Shown: positions 41,901 to 59,289 of the stretch, in pieces
Layout: every line of letters begins with the position of its first letter
Numbering within the stretch: position 1 is the stretch's first letter
Assembly: GCF_020740535.1 (NCBI RefSeq)
Contig: NZ_CP082362.1
Span: 6,321,501 to 6,385,500, forward strand
Origin: Streptomyces profundus
GTDB taxonomy: Bacteria > Actinomycetota > Actinomycetes > Streptomycetales > Streptomycetaceae
Direction of reading: 5' to 3'
Length of the DNA stretch: 64,000 nucleotides
The notes under the pieces: generated by a model
Databases searched by the model: none
Told to the model about the DNA's origin: nothing
The model's input: the letters and a program-made list of their open reading frames with translations, nothing else
Translations under genes and position numbers: made by a program

Positions 41901-43410
41901 CGAGCTGGTCACCGAGACCCAGCCCTGGCCGCAGCGCAAGCGCATCCGCCGGGTGGGCGTCTCCTCCTTCGGGGCGAGCGGCACCCAGGTACACCTCATC
42001 CTGGAGCAGCCGGAGCCCGACCCGGAGCCGGCGGCGAAGCCGGCGGGCGAACCCCTGCCGTTCCCGGTCTCGGGGCTGACGCCGGCCGCGCTGCGCGCCC
42101 AGGCGCGCCGCCTACGGGAGCACCTCGCCGGCCGCCCTGACGCCTCCCTCCAGGACGTCGCCTTCACCCTGTCGTCACGCGGGGTCTTCCCGCACCGCGC
42201 CGTCGTCGTCGCCGGTGACCTGCGGGAACTCGTCGACGGCCTGCGGGAGGTGGAGAGCCGCCCGGTCTCCGACCTGTCGGTGCTCCTCACCGACCAGGAG
42301 ACCAAGGAGCGGCGGGCGGTCGTGCTCTTCGCCGGCGCCAACGGGGGCGACCACACCGAGCTGTACAAGACGTTCCCCGTCTTCGCCGACGCCTGGGACG
42401 AGGCCAGGGGCGAACTCGACCTGCACCAGGCGAGCGGCCCGGCGGCCGACGCCTTCGCCTGGGAGGTGGCGCTGTTCCGGCTCTACGAGAGCTGGGGCGT
42501 GGTGCCCGACCAACTGCTCGTCTCGGGCGCGGGCGGCCCGGCCGCCGTCCACGCCGCCGGCTGGCTGCCGCTCGCGAACGCCGCCGCCGTGGTCTCGGCC
42601 GGCGCCGCGGAGAATCCGGAGGTGCTGGGCCGCACCCTGGCCCGGGTGCGGATCGGCACCCCGGCCGTTGAGCTGCGGGTCGCCGGCACCGGGGCCGAGG
42701 TGACCGCGGCCGACGTGAGCGAGCCCGAGTTCTGGCGGTCCCTGCCGGCCGCCCCCACGACCCCCGACCCGGAGGTCCTCGTCCTGTCCGCACCCGGTGC
42801 GCGCGAGGCGATGGACGACGTGGCCGACCTCTTCGAGCACGGTGGCGACGTCACCTGGGCCGAGGTCTTCCAGGGCCGGGGCGTGCGCCTGACGGAGCTG
42901 CCGACCTACGCGTTCCAGCGGGAGCGCTACTGGCTCGGCGAGCCGACCGCTCCGTACGACGCGGACGACTACCGCCACTACAACGCCGTTCCCACCCCAA
43001 CCTTCAAGAGGAAGCTCATGCTGGACGAACAGCGCCGCAAGGACATCATTCTCGACTACTTCGCCAAGCTCAACGCGGGCAAGCTGGAGGACGTGCTGGC
43101 CCTCTTCGACGAGAACGCCGTGGTCGAGGACCCCTACGGCCAGGCCAAGCACGAGGGCGCAGCCGCGATCCGGGCGTTCTTCACCGACGTCGTCCTGGCG
43201 AGCGAGATCGAGATCGAGCCGGGCCGGCTCTCCGCCGCCCTGGACGGCCGGACCATCGCGGCGCCCGTGGCCGCCGCGCTCAACGACATCACCGACCCCG
43301 ACCGGCCCCGGGGCATCATCAGGGCGATCGACATCTTCGAGGTCGGCGCCGAGGGGCGCATCGAGAACATGAAGGTCCTCTACGGCCTCAGCGACCTAGA
43401 GCGCAGCTGA
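35992..43410 (+). CDS. Type I PKS: KS-AT-KR-ACP followed by KS-AT(dead)-NTF2/SnoaL-like cyclase (PKS-6, likely end of line)
   Basis: This protein has 2472 residues; GAGGAG at 35977-35982 precedes the ATG. The first module has a docking helix, KS (48-470, Cys220), AT (580-880, Ser669, YASH 770-773, methylmalonyl), KR (1201-1380, Trp1341, Gln1346, Tyr1349, no LDD, A1-like) and ACP (Ser1524). A second KS (1580-2005) follows with an unusual active site, [10 protein letters not shown] (Cys1757), but with both catalytic His kept ([13 protein letters not shown]). Its AT (2105-2290) is truncated: GHSxGE has become SGAGGP (Ala2180 for Ser) and no YASH/HAFH region is left. After the post-AT motif [12 protein letters not shown] comes a short linker and, from Met2343, a 130-residue NTF2/SnoaL-like domain. 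There is no ACP, docking tail or thioesterase after it. Module one should add methylmalonate with a beta-hydroxyl. The second part cannot extend the chain and may transfer, cyclise or release it. Confidence 0.95.
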   Translation: MTSSTPPSASGGSSTASPDKLLQALRASVAEADRMRKQNQKLRAAASEPIAIVGLGCRFAGGVDTPDKLWEVLAEGRDMVGAFPEDRGWNVSAIYHPDPDHPGTTYVQGGAFIKDVGDFDATLFGISPREALAMDPQQRLFLEISWEALERAGINPLSLKGSATGVFAGAIATEYATNWEALPASVEGYVSTGSMTSVVSGRVAYTLGLEGPAVSVDTACSSSLVTLHLAVQSLRQGECDLALAGGGTVLPTPYGLVELSRQRGLAEDGRCRAFSADAEGFGSAEGSAVLLLERLSDARRNGHQVLAVVRGSAVNQDGASSGLTAPNGPSQRRVIRAALNNARLTPAEVDVVEAHGTGTSLGDPIEAQALIATYGQDRGAGDPLWLGSVKSNIGHTQAGAGAAGIMKMVLSLQHETLPKTLHAEVPSPHIDWDAGEVRILTENRPWVRGERPRRAGISSFGISGTNAHVILEEAPRFEAPEPAPAEDRGPAVLLVSGQDERALRAQAARIADYVDRHPEATPAALAASLAHGRAALTRRGAFVATDRAALRDALDALATGRAAPGLVEGTAQTATREVFVFPGQGSQWAGMAVELLDGTPEFATAFTEAAAAVEALVDWRVEEVLRGAPGAPDLARVDVVQPVLFVVMVALAELWRSHGVRPAAVVGHSQGEIAAAVVAGALTVADGARVAVLRSRVIGQRLAGSGGMVSLARGRAEVAELIERWGERLSVAAVNGSGSTVVAGEVGAVDELLAVCEARDIRARRVPVDYASHSRQVDSVRDELLRELGEITPAAGSVPFYSTVGRDQGPVDTTTLDAAYWVRNLRATVEFESATRALWDAGHTVFIECSPHPVLSASIEETTEGEGVTIASLRRDQGTPEHFRTSVGEAWVAGVAADWAGLCPGPGVPSGELPTYAFQRQRYWLAPAVMSTDVPQAAGDTLDARFWEAVEQGDAAALAAELGVAADRPLDELLPALAEWRSGNRTRQTLDSWRYRVTWKPLPAASAELAGTWLLVVPAEGDETIATVAAGLRDGGAETVVVHLDDPALTREGLATRLTDLGAALPTLSGVLSLLSLDQETAPGHLLTLVQALGDSGLGAPLWHATRGAVAATPADPAPDPHQAEQWGLGRVAGLEAFHIWGGLVDLPEELDERALSRLVAVLGGTDDEDQIAIRATGVLGRRLLPAPLGDRAPAGTWRPTGTVLITGGTGNLGAHLARWFARRGAEHLLLASRAGEEAPGARELRAELAATGTRVTIAACDVAVRDEVAALLDGIPADLPLTTVLHAAGSTEGVPLDAMRPEDLRRIRGAKVLGAHHLDELTADDELDAFVLFSSHSAIWGGGSQGAYAAANSHLDALAERRRARGLTATSVAWGLWDSGALSEDTAFMESMRRRGVRAMVPEVALAALPQVVEEDETTLVVTDMEWETFATSFTTTRPSPLLSDLPAVRAARQAEADAGAAGATGAEAPTSELAQRLAAISPAAQEKLLLKLVMEQAAAVLGHETTEAIGSRQRFLDIGFDSLTITELRKRLAGATGLKLPASLVFDQPNPAALARFLRDQLVGTAVESRPEPKPAAVAPDDDPIVVVGMSCRLPGGIEDPDALWRVLIDGRDMVGPPPEDRGWGDPDDEEEHSLLGDAVRRIREAGLLERVSEFDPEFFGISRHEAVVLDPQQRILLELAWEALEHTGVNPRADRETRVGAFTGITSQGFNPGPRIPKESQAYLGASVAPAFASGRLSYLLDLNGPTLTVDTGCTSSAVSLHLATQALRRGECDVALAGGVTVLAFPYAWHQLTGGAAEDGRCKPYSDDADGPGWGEGGAMVAVERLSRARRLGHQVLAVIRGSAVNHKGASNGLTAPNARSMQDLFEHALADAGLAPAEIDAVEGHGTGTRLGDSVELEALLATYGQHRTEPLRLSTVKSHIGHPQNASGVTGVIKAILSMRHGALPAMLNVSKPVTDVDWSAGAVELVTETQPWPQRKRIRRVGVSSFGASGTQVHLILEQPEPDPEPAAKPAGEPLPFPVSGLTPAALRAQARRLREHLAGRPDASLQDVAFTLSSRGVFPHRAVVVAGDLRELVDGLREVESRPVSDLSVLLTDQETKERRAVVLFAGANGGDHTELYKTFPVFADAWDEARGELDLHQASGPAADAFAWEVALFRLYESWGVVPDQLLVSGAGGPAAVHAAGWLPLANAAAVVSAGAAENPEVLGRTLARVRIGTPAVELRVAGTGAEVTAADVSEPEFWRSLPAAPTTPDPEVLVLSAPGAREAMDDVADLFEHGGDVTWAEVFQGRGVRLTELPTYAFQRERYWLGEPTAPYDADDYRHYNAVPTPTFKRKLMLDEQRRKDIILDYFAKLNAGKLEDVLALFDENAVVEDPYGQAKHEGAAAIRAFFTDVVLASEIEIEPGRLSAALDGRTIAAPVAAALNDITDPDRPRGIIRAIDIFEVGAEGRIENMKVLYGLSDLERS
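43007..43012 (+). promoter_or_regulatory. Internal Shine-Dalgarno before the fused cyclase domain
   Basis: AGAGGA lies within PKS-6 codons, 5 bases upstream of the in-frame ATG at 43018. This is the spacing expected of a real ribosome binding site, so the C-terminal domain could also be made as a free 130-residue protein. It may instead be a relic of a formerly separate gene. Confidence 0.55.
43018..43410 (+). other. NTF2/SnoaL-like (MonB/SalBIII-type) cyclase domain at the PKS-6 C-terminus
   Basis: These 130 residues start [20 protein letters not shown]. They show the alpha+beta-barrel signatures of the family: an N-terminal helix pair, then [14 protein letters not shown], a GAAAIRAFF helix, and late strands containing RAIDIFEV and [10 protein letters not shown]. 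Counting from this Met, Asp38 lies in VEDP and Asp105 in AIDIF. In the pyran synthase SalBIII of salinomycin biosynthesis, Asp38 and Asp104 are the reported catalytic pair, so both acids appear conserved in kind and spacing. Known free-standing members (MonBI/BII, Lsd19 domains, SalBIII) open epoxides or close tetrahydropyran rings on polyether intermediates. The likely role here is oxygen-heterocycle formation on the finished chain. A non-catalytic or other SnoaL-like role cannot be excluded. Confidence 0.75.
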
Positions 43411-43422
43411 CGGCCGAGCGCA

Positions 43423-43451
43423 CCGGGCGTCCGATCCGCTCGGACGCCCGG
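43423..43451 (+). terminator. Terminator after PKS-6
   Basis: A perfect 12-base-pair inverted repeat (CCGGGCGTCCGA, 5-base loop, TCGGACGCCCGG) begins 12 bases after the PKS-6 stop. It separates PKS-6 from the loading-module gene, so PKS-7 probably has its own promoter in 43452-43651. That stretch holds small inverted repeats (CACCAC/GTGGTG at 43482-43498) but no promoter I can call with confidence. Confidence 0.75.
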
Positions 43452-43651
43452 CGCCGGCACGTCCCGAGGGCCGCCCCAGGTCACCACCCCCGGTGGTGGC
43501 TGGGGTCCGACCCAGGGCCGACTCCGGGGCGAACGCCACGGCCCGCCCACAGAATCGAATCGGGATACCGGCGGAATCACCAGACCGCGACGCGACGGCG
43601 CCGTCGCGGCGGCGCAGACGACCCCCCACGGCACCGGCGGGAGCACATCGC

Positions 43652-52999
<9,348 letters not shown>

Positions 53000-53026
53000 G
53001 CGACCCACGAGGAGTGTTACCCGGGC

Positions 53027-53048
53027 GTCGCGGCCCGCCGGCCGCGAC
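53027..53048 (+). terminator. Hairpin after PKS-7
   Basis: GTCGCGGCC and GGCCGCGAC form a 9-base-pair stem with a 4-base loop, 27 bases after the PKS-7 stop and before the regulator gene. Flanking GGGCG/CGCCC could extend it with a bulge. It is a probable terminator or attenuator. Confidence 0.5.
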
Positions 53049-53134
53049 CGCCCCACCCCGTGACCAGCCCGGCGGGCGGCTCCCCCGCCGCTCCGCGCCC
53101 CCCACCGTCGGCGTGTCCGTGGAGTACCTGCACC

Positions 53135-55993
53135 ATGCGAACTGAAGACGTCGTGCTCGTCGAGCGCGAGTACGAACTCAACACCATCGACAGCGCCATC
53201 GAACGCTGTGCCGCCGGAGCCGAACAGCTCCTCCTCGTCGAGGGCGCGCCAGGACTCGGCAAGACGTCCCTGATGGGCTTCCTGCACCGGCGCGTCACCG
53301 AGTCCGGCTTCCGCGTGCTCACGGCGCGGGGCCAGGAGATCGAGGAGGCGTTCCCCTACGGCGTCGTGCGGCAGCTCTTCGAGGACTGGCTGGCGACGGC
53401 GTCCCCCGAGGAACGTGACCGGCTGCTCTCCGGCCCGGCCAAGGCCGCGGCCGAACTGCTCGAACAGCACGCGGGGGACGCCCCCAGGACCGGCGAGGCC
53501 GCGCAGCACACCCTCTTCAACGGCCTGTACTGGCTGTGTGTGCGCCTCGCCGAGCAGGCCCCGCTGGCCCTCTCGCTCGACGACGCCTGGCGCGCCGACC
53601 TGCCGTCGCTGCGTTTCCTGCGCTATCTCGCCGCCCGGCTCGACGGCCGCCCCATCCTGCTCGCCCTCAGCACCGACCCCGCGCGGCTCGGGCCCCAGGC
53701 CAGCGTGATCCACGGCATCGTCTCGCACCCCGCCGCCCGGCTGCTGCGGCTCGCGCCGCTGAGCGAGCGGGGCATCGCCGAATGCGTCAGGGACTGGCTG
53801 GGGAAGGTCTCCGACCCGCGCCTGGCCAGCGCCTGCCACCAGGTGACCGGCGGCTCGCCCTTCTTCCTGCGGGAGTTGATCGACGAGCTGTCCGCCGCCG
53901 AGTCCGGCGAGGGCGACATCCTCTCCGACCGGGTGTTCGACGTGGCGCCGCCGAAGGTCATGCGCAGCGTGCTCCGACAGCTGGAGGCGCTGCAAGCTCC
54001 GGCCGTCGCCCTGGTCGAGGCCATGGCGGTGCTCGGCACCGAGGCCGACCTGCGGCACTCGCTGGAGGTCGCCGGCATCGAACAGCCCCTCGCCGCCGAG
54101 GCGCTCGGCGCCCTCGCCGACAGCGGACTGCTCTGCCCCGAGGTGCCGCCGCGCTTCGTCTACCCCATCGTGCGGACCGCGATCTACCACCAACTCCCGG
54201 TCAGCGTGCGGAGCACCGCACACGCCAGGGCCGCCCGCATCCTCGCCGCCGACGCCGCGTCGCTGGACGATATCGCCCAACACGTCCTGCGCAGCGACGT
54301 CGGGGGCTGCGACACCGCCGTCGAACTGCTGCGCAGGGCGGCGGGCAAGGCCGTCGGAGAGGGCCGCGCCGCCGTCGCGGTCACCTATCTGACGCGGGCG
54401 CTGCACGAGTCGCCCTCCTCGGACGAGGCCGTCGACCTCCTCACCGAGCTGGGCCGCGCCGAACTCCGCTCCCGGATGCCCGACGCCCTCGGCCACCTCC
54501 GCCAGGCGCTGGACCTCTCCGACGACCCCCTGGTGCGGGGGCGGATCGGCCTCGACCTGGCGGCCGGGCTGATGGCGGCGGCCCGCAACGACGAGGCGGT
54601 GCGGCTGGTCGACGGGCTGCGCGCCGAGGTCGGCGACCTGGACCCCGATCTCGGCATGCTGCTCGACACGGCCCTGATCGCCCTCGCCCAGCAGACCCCG
54701 CACTGGCGGGACGCGGCCGAGCACAGCCTGCGCCGGCTCCACGAGGAGCGGGACCGGCCCGCGGGCGTCGAGCGCATCCTCGCCGTCGACCGGATGGCCG
54801 AATCGCTCCGCCGGGGCGAACCCGCCGCCCGCGTCGGCGAGTTGGCCGACCAGGCGCTGAACGGGGCGTTCGGCGACGACGCCTTCCACGCCCATGACGT
54901 GTCCGCCTACCTCTGGTCGCAGGTGGCCTGCACCCTGGCCTGCTGCGACCGCCTCGTCGAGGCCGACCGGCTGCTCACCAGGGCCGCCGGCGACGCACAC
55001 GAGAGCGGCCGGGTCATGGCCGTGGACGCCCACCACGCCGTGCGGGCCTGGGTGCGCTGCCAGCGCGGCCGGCTGGCCGAGGCGGAGGCCGACGCCCGGC
55101 AGATGCTGGACAAGGCCAGCGAGTTCGGGCTGCGCAGCTCCACGGCGGTCTTCGCCGTCGGCGCGCTGATCGAGGTGCACACGGCGCGCAACGAGTTCGG
55201 CTCGGCCAAGAACCTCTTACGCACCTACGACTTCGACCCGGCCATCAAGCGCTCGGTGATGTACGCGCCGGTGCTCTTCGCCCGGGGCCGGCTCCACGGG
55301 GCCGTCGGCGATCTCGACGCGGGGGTCGAGGACATCCTCCACGGCGGGCAACTCCTGGAGAGCGAGGAGGTGCCGGGCCCCGCGCTGCTCTACGCCGCGG
55401 ACGCCGCGATCCTGCTGCACCGCGCCGGACGCACCGAGCGCGCCCAGCGCCTGGTGGCCGAACTGACCGGCCGCGCCAGGCACTTCGGCGCCCCCCGGCT
55501 GCTGGCCTCGGCGCTCCGCGCCGAAGCGCTGATGGCGATGCCAGGCCCGGCCGTCGGCTGCCTTGAGGAGGCGGCCGAACTGCTGACCGACACCGACGCC
55601 CTGCTGGACTACGCCACCGTCCTGGTCGACCTGGGCGCCGCGCTGCGCCGCAGGGACCGGCTGACCCAGGCCAGGCGCCGCCTCAACAGCGGCCTCCAGA
55701 TAGCGCAGGACTGCGGCGCCTGGCGGCTGGTGAAGACGGCCAGATCCGAACTGTCCGCCATGGGCGTGCGCGTGCGGGTCGTCGAGGCCGGCGCGGACAG
55801 CCTCACCGTCCAGGAGCGCCGGGTCGCCGACCTGGCCGCCGAGGGCGTCAGCAACCGCGAGATCGCCGGGGCGCTGTTCGTGACGGTGAAGACCGTGGAG
55901 TGGCATCTCAACCGGGCCTACCGCAAGTTGAGCATCACCTCCCGCCACGAGCTCGCTGAGGCGCTCGCCGTGCGCCAGGCCAAACTGTCCTGA
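53135..55993 (+). CDS. LAL-family (large ATP-binding LuxR) transcriptional regulator
   Basis: This protein has 952 residues; GGAG at 53121-53124 precedes ATG 53135. I preferred this start to an earlier in-frame ATG because it gives the usual LAL beginning (VEREYELNTIDSAIE). A Walker A motif GAPGLGKT (37-44), a Walker B-like LALSLDD (Asp149-Asp150), a long alpha-helical TPR-like middle and a C-terminal LuxR helix-turn-helix (about 889-945, containing LTVQERRVADLAAEGVSNRE and VKTVEWHLNRAYRKL) match the family in order and length. LAL proteins typically activate macrolide and polyether-type PKS genes, so this is the likely pathway activator. Codon 695 (55217-55219) is TTA, the rare leucine codon that makes translation depend on the bldA tRNA in Streptomyces. 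It is the only TTA I noticed in the cluster. The gene is convergent with the sugar transporter genes. Confidence 0.93.
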   Translation: MRTEDVVLVEREYELNTIDSAIERCAAGAEQLLLVEGAPGLGKTSLMGFLHRRVTESGFRVLTARGQEIEEAFPYGVVRQLFEDWLATASPEERDRLLSGPAKAAAELLEQHAGDAPRTGEAAQHTLFNGLYWLCVRLAEQAPLALSLDDAWRADLPSLRFLRYLAARLDGRPILLALSTDPARLGPQASVIHGIVSHPAARLLRLAPLSERGIAECVRDWLGKVSDPRLASACHQVTGGSPFFLRELIDELSAAESGEGDILSDRVFDVAPPKVMRSVLRQLEALQAPAVALVEAMAVLGTEADLRHSLEVAGIEQPLAAEALGALADSGLLCPEVPPRFVYPIVRTAIYHQLPVSVRSTAHARAARILAADAASLDDIAQHVLRSDVGGCDTAVELLRRAAGKAVGEGRAAVAVTYLTRALHESPSSDEAVDLLTELGRAELRSRMPDALGHLRQALDLSDDPLVRGRIGLDLAAGLMAAARNDEAVRLVDGLRAEVGDLDPDLGMLLDTALIALAQQTPHWRDAAEHSLRRLHEERDRPAGVERILAVDRMAESLRRGEPAARVGELADQALNGAFGDDAFHAHDVSAYLWSQVACTLACCDRLVEADRLLTRAAGDAHESGRVMAVDAHHAVRAWVRCQRGRLAEAEADARQMLDKASEFGLRSSTAVFAVGALIEVHTARNEFGSAKNLLRTYDFDPAIKRSVMYAPVLFARGRLHGAVGDLDAGVEDILHGGQLLESEEVPGPALLYAADAAILLHRAGRTERAQRLVAELTGRARHFGAPRLLASALRAEALMAMPGPAVGCLEEAAELLTDTDALLDYATVLVDLGAALRRRDRLTQARRRLNSGLQIAQDCGAWRLVKTARSELSAMGVRVRVVEAGADSLTVQERRVADLAAEGVSNREIAGALFVTVKTVEWHLNRAYRKLSITSRHELAEALAVRQAKLS

Positions 55994-56005
55994 ACACACG
56001 GGAGT

Positions 56006-56032
56006 CGCGGCCCCCACCCGGTGGGGGCCGCG
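56006..56032. terminator. Bidirectional terminator between regulator and ABC operon
   Basis: A 13-base-pair inverted repeat (CGCGGCCCCCACC / GGTGGGGGCCGCG, 1-base centre, so a few fewer pairs in practice) fills the 47-base gap between two converging genes. It can serve both strands and marks the right border of the PKS transcription units. Confidence 0.8.
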
Positions 56033-56040
56033 CACCGCGC

Positions 56041-57363
56041 TCAGCTGGCGGCGCGGATCGAGTCCCCCAGCTCGTTGATGAAGCCACGCGCCGCGTCATC
56101 CGGTGACGACTCCCCGAAGAGCACCTGCTGGTTGTAGCGGTTCAGCAGGTTCTCGATGTCGCTGGCCCCCGGCGGCGTGATCGGCGGCGTGTCGTCGATC
56201 TCCTCGGCTATCAGGTTGGTGAACGCCAGCGCCTCCTGCCCGCTCTCGTCCAGATCCGGCGCGATGGCCTCCTGGAACGCCGGATTGCCCGGCTCGCCGC
56301 GATCCACCCCGAACAGCCGGCCGACCCGGGTGTCGTTGGTCAGGAAGTCGATCAACAGCGCCGCCTCCGCCGGATGCTGGGTGGTCGAGGAAGCGGCCCA
56401 GTACATCGTCGGCTTCAGATACTGGAACCCCGGCGACGTGTCCGCATCGGTCGGCCAGTCGGCGATCGCGTAGTCGAAGTCGGGCCCCGCCGACTGGTAG
56501 GCGCTGAACTGCCCGGCCGGGATGAAGGCCATCGCGGCCCGCCCCGTCACCACCGAGCTCTGGTCCAACGGCAGCCCGTGCATCTCGCTGAGCTGACCGG
56601 CCGACGGAGCCGCCCCGCTCTCGATCAGATCCAACTCCCGCTGCCAGTACCCCGCGAGGATCTCCGGATCCAGCGCCACGTCCCCCGACGCGTCGAAGAG
56701 CTCACCACCGTGCTGCCGCGCCCACACCGTGAGGCTGAACGAGTCGGCGCCGAACGGCGTGACCCCGTGCACCTCGCCCCCGGACGCCTCCGTCAGCTCG
56801 ACCGAGACCCGCTGGAACTCCTCCCACGTCCAGCTCTCGGTGTCCGGCAGGGCCACGCCGTACTCGTCGAAGAGCGTGGTGTTGATGATGATCCCGTTGG
56901 CGGTGCCACCGGTCGGCACCGCGTAGAGGGAGCCGTCGGCCCGACCCGAGTCCAGGATCTCAGCGCCCAGCGCCGAGGTGTCCAGGAACTCCGAGACCCT
57001 GGACAGCTCCAGCAGCGCGCCGCGCTCCGCGTAGGAGGCCAGATAGAGCTGGTCGAACTGCGAGACGTCCGGCATCTCCCCGGCCGCCGCGGTGATGGCC
57101 AGCCGGTCCCAGTAGCCGTTCCAGTCGGCGTACTGCGCGTCGACCGTGATGTTCGGATACTCCTCCTCGAACAACTCGATCGCCTGGAGCGTCAACTGCG
57201 TCCGCGCGTCCGCGCCCCACCAGTTGAACGTGATGGTCACCTCGCCGTCGGACAGCTCCGGGGTGCCGACAAAGCCCTCGCCGATGCCGCAGGACGCCAG
57301 GAGCAGCCCCGCGCCGACGGCGGCCCCGGCGGCGCGCACGCGCCGCCGCACACGTGTGGTCAT
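56041..57363 (-). CDS. ABC transporter sugar-binding lipoprotein
   Basis: This protein has 440 residues. The start at 57363 has AGAGGAAG just upstream, and the protein begins with a signal peptide (TRVRRRVRAAGAAVGAGLLLASC) whose lipobox LASC places the lipid-anchored Cys at residue 25. The mature part has features of family 1 extracellular solute-binding proteins (EVTITFNWWGADART near the start, AMAFIPAGQF, and the helical LLIDFLTND stretch). It should sit on the outer face of the membrane and deliver a sugar or oligosaccharide to the two permeases encoded upstream on the same strand (60-base gap). No ATPase gene is present; such importers in Streptomyces commonly share the MsiK ATPase. The substrate cannot be told from the sequence. 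Confidence 0.92.
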   Translation of the reverse strand: MTTRVRRRVRAAGAAVGAGLLLASCGIGEGFVGTPELSDGEVTITFNWWGADARTQLTLQAIELFEEEYPNITVDAQYADWNGYWDRLAITAAAGEMPDVSQFDQLYLASYAERGALLELSRVSEFLDTSALGAEILDSGRADGSLYAVPTGGTANGIIINTTLFDEYGVALPDTESWTWEEFQRVSVELTEASGGEVHGVTPFGADSFSLTVWARQHGGELFDASGDVALDPEILAGYWQRELDLIESGAAPSAGQLSEMHGLPLDQSSVVTGRAAMAFIPAGQFSAYQSAGPDFDYAIADWPTDADTSPGFQYLKPTMYWAASSTTQHPAEAALLIDFLTNDTRVGRLFGVDRGEPGNPAFQEAIAPDLDESGQEALAFTNLIAEEIDDTPPITPPGASDIENLLNRYNQQVLFGESSPDDAARGFINELGDSIRAAS

Positions 57364-57423
57364 GCTCTTCCTCTCCGTTCTTGGCTTTCGCCGCTCCACG
57401 GCCGCCTCCGCCCCTTTCGGCAG

Positions 57424-58311
57424 CTACTTGCCGCCCGTGGTCGCGATACCGCGCAACAGGAACCGTTGACCGAACAGGAACACCAGGAACACCGGTATCA
57501 GCGAGACGACGCTCATGGCGAACAGCGCCCCGAAGTTGGAGCTCGACTGCGCGTCGATAAACGACCGGAGCGCCACCGGGACCGTGTAGAGGTCCGGTTT
57601 CGTCATAAAGATCAGCTGGGTGAAGAAGTCGTTCCAGGTCCAGATGAACGTGAAGATCGCCGTGGTGGCGAGCGCCGGCACCATCAGCGGCAGCATGATC
57701 TGCCCATAGATCCGCAAGTGGCCCGCGCCGTCGATGCGCGCCGCCTCGTCCAACTCCTTGGGAATGCCCCGGATGAACTGCACCATGAGAAAGATGAAGA
57801 ACGCGTCCGTGGCGAGGAACTTGGGCACTATCAGCGGCAGGAAGGTGTTCACCCAGCCCAACTGGGCGTAGAACACATACTGCGGGATGATCAGCACATG
57901 GATCGGCAGCATAATGGTGATCAACATGGCGACGAACGCCAGCTTGTTGGCCCGGAAGTCGAGCCGGGCGAAGGCGTAGGCCGCCATCGAGCAGGAGATC
58001 AGGTTGCCGATCACCGAACCCAGCACCACCAGCGCCGAGTTCAACAGATAGGTGTTGAACGGGTAGCTGAGCGCGTTCCACCCCGTGGGGTAGTGGTCGA
58101 AGTCGAAGGTGTCGATCAACAGCCCGGGGCTGGTGAAGATCTCCTGGTTCGGCCGCAGCGAACTGGCCACCATCCACAGCAGCGGATAGAGCATCAGCAG
58201 GGCTATCGCGATCAGGCAGGCATGCTTCAACAGGCTGGTCACCCGCCGCCTGGTGCGGCGGGCACGCCGCACCCCGTCCAACTCGGTGTGTGTCCGCAGG
58301 GCGTCAGTCAT
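57424..58311 (-). CDS. ABC sugar transporter permease, MalG type
   Basis: This protein has 295 residues with about six membrane segments, beginning at LLKHACLIAIALLMLYPLLWMVA. The EAA loop that contacts the ATPase reads ELDEAARIDGAGHLRIYGQI. The C-terminus (GQRFLLRGIATTGGK) is typical of MalG-like carbohydrate permeases. The start ATG overlaps the end of the preceding permease gene by 8 bases (ATGACTGA), so the two are translationally coupled. It works with the second permease and the binding lipoprotein as an inner-membrane importer. Confidence 0.93.
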   Translation of the reverse strand: MTDALRTHTELDGVRRARRTRRRVTSLLKHACLIAIALLMLYPLLWMVASSLRPNQEIFTSPGLLIDTFDFDHYPTGWNALSYPFNTYLLNSALVVLGSVIGNLISCSMAAYAFARLDFRANKLAFVAMLITIMLPIHVLIIPQYVFYAQLGWVNTFLPLIVPKFLATDAFFIFLMVQFIRGIPKELDEAARIDGAGHLRIYGQIMLPLMVPALATTAIFTFIWTWNDFFTQLIFMTKPDLYTVPVALRSFIDAQSSSNFGALFAMSVVSLIPVFLVFLFGQRFLLRGIATTGGK

Positions 58312-59248
58312 TGTAGAAAACCCAATACTTCGAGGCCCAGAAATTGAAGGCGGTGAAGGCGCCGATCATGATCAACAGAAGCCATGCGAGCGCCGATGCA
58401 TAGCCCATCCGGAAGCTGGTGAAGCCCTCCTGGTAGAGATAGAGCGAGAAGAAGAGCGTCGAATCACTCGGCCCGCCGGTACCGCCCGAGACGATGAAGC
58501 TCTGGGTGAAGGACTGGAAGCTCCCGATCAGCCCGAGCACCAGATTGAAGAAGATGATCGGACTCAGCAGCGGAAGCGTGATCGAGCGGAACTGCCGCAC
58601 CCGGGAGGCGCCGTCGGTCGACGCCGCCTCATACAACTCGCGCGGTATCTGCCGCAGTCCGGCGAGAAAGATCACCATCGGCGCGCCGAACGTCCAGACA
58701 TGCAGGATGATCAGCGTGCCGAGCGCGGTGTCCGGATCGGAGACCCAGCCCGACCCCTCGATGCCGACCAGCGCCAGAGCCGAGTTCACCAGCCCCTCGG
58801 TGCCGAACACCAACCGCCACAGCACGGCGATGGCGACGCTCGCCCCCAGCAGCGAGGGCAGATAGAGCACCGACCGGTAGAAGGAGAGCCCGCGCACCCC
58901 ACGGTCGAGCAACATCGCCAGGGCCAGCGCCACGATCAACTGGAGCGGAACCGACACCAGCACATAGGTGAAGGTCACCTGGAGCGAGTTCGCCAGCCGC
59001 TCGTCCTCCAGCATGCGCCGAATATTGTCCAGGCCGGTGAAATTGGGGTCCTGGAGCAGGTTGTAGTCGGTGAACGCCAGATAGAAGGAGGCGATCATCG
59101 GGCCGATCGTGATGCCGACCAGGCCCAACAGCCAGGGCGCCAGGAAGAACAGCGCCGCCTTGTTGTCGCGGCGACCACGGTTTCGGCCGTCCGCCCCGCG
59201 CCCGTGGCGCGACCGCTTGATGGAGCGGAGTTCACCCATCGCGCTCAT
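58304..59248 (-). CDS. ABC sugar transporter permease, MalF type
   Basis: With the start at 59248 (MSAMGELRSIKRS) the protein has 314 residues; a second Met at 59239 is an alternative. The frame is open much further upstream but codes only Pro/Arg-rich filler there, so I rejected longer forms. A basic cytosolic N-terminus is followed by about six membrane segments (first LFFLAPWLLGLVGITIGPMIASFYLAF) and an EAA loop, ELYEAASTDGASRVRQFRSI. This is a carbohydrate ABC permease of the MalF/UgpA type and the first gene of the transporter operon. Its start codon overlaps the stop of a possible 14-codon leader peptide (ATGA). No strong Shine-Dalgarno is present directly before it, which fits coupled translation. 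Confidence 0.9.
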   Translation of the reverse strand: MSAMGELRSIKRSRHGRGADGRNRGRRDNKAALFFLAPWLLGLVGITIGPMIASFYLAFTDYNLLQDPNFTGLDNIRRMLEDERLANSLQVTFTYVLVSVPLQLIVALALAMLLDRGVRGLSFYRSVLYLPSLLGASVAIAVLWRLVFGTEGLVNSALALVGIEGSGWVSDPDTALGTLIILHVWTFGAPMVIFLAGLRQIPRELYEAASTDGASRVRQFRSITLPLLSPIIFFNLVLGLIGSFQSFTQSFIVSGGTGGPSDSTLFFSLYLYQEGFTSFRMGYASALAWLLLIMIGAFTAFNFWASKYWVFYND

Positions 59249-59289
59249 CGGGCACTGTCCGTTCCTGCCAACAGCGATAGGGGATGCAC
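59245..59289 (-). CDS. Possible 14-codon leader peptide before the ABC operon
   Basis: A GTG at 59289 with GAGGAG at 59300-59295 (5-base spacing) opens a frame coding VHPLSLLAGTDSAR. Its TGA overlaps the ATG of the first permease as ATGA. The arrangement suggests translational coupling. It is short and could be chance, since no peptide family is recognised. Confidence 0.3.
   Translation of the reverse strand: MHPLSLLAGTDSAR

Noticed and set aside
43018..43410. Thioesterase or dehydratase identity for the end of PKS-6
   Set aside because: There is no GxSxG nucleophile motif and no HxxxGxxxxP. The motifs fit an NTF2/SnoaL-like fold instead.
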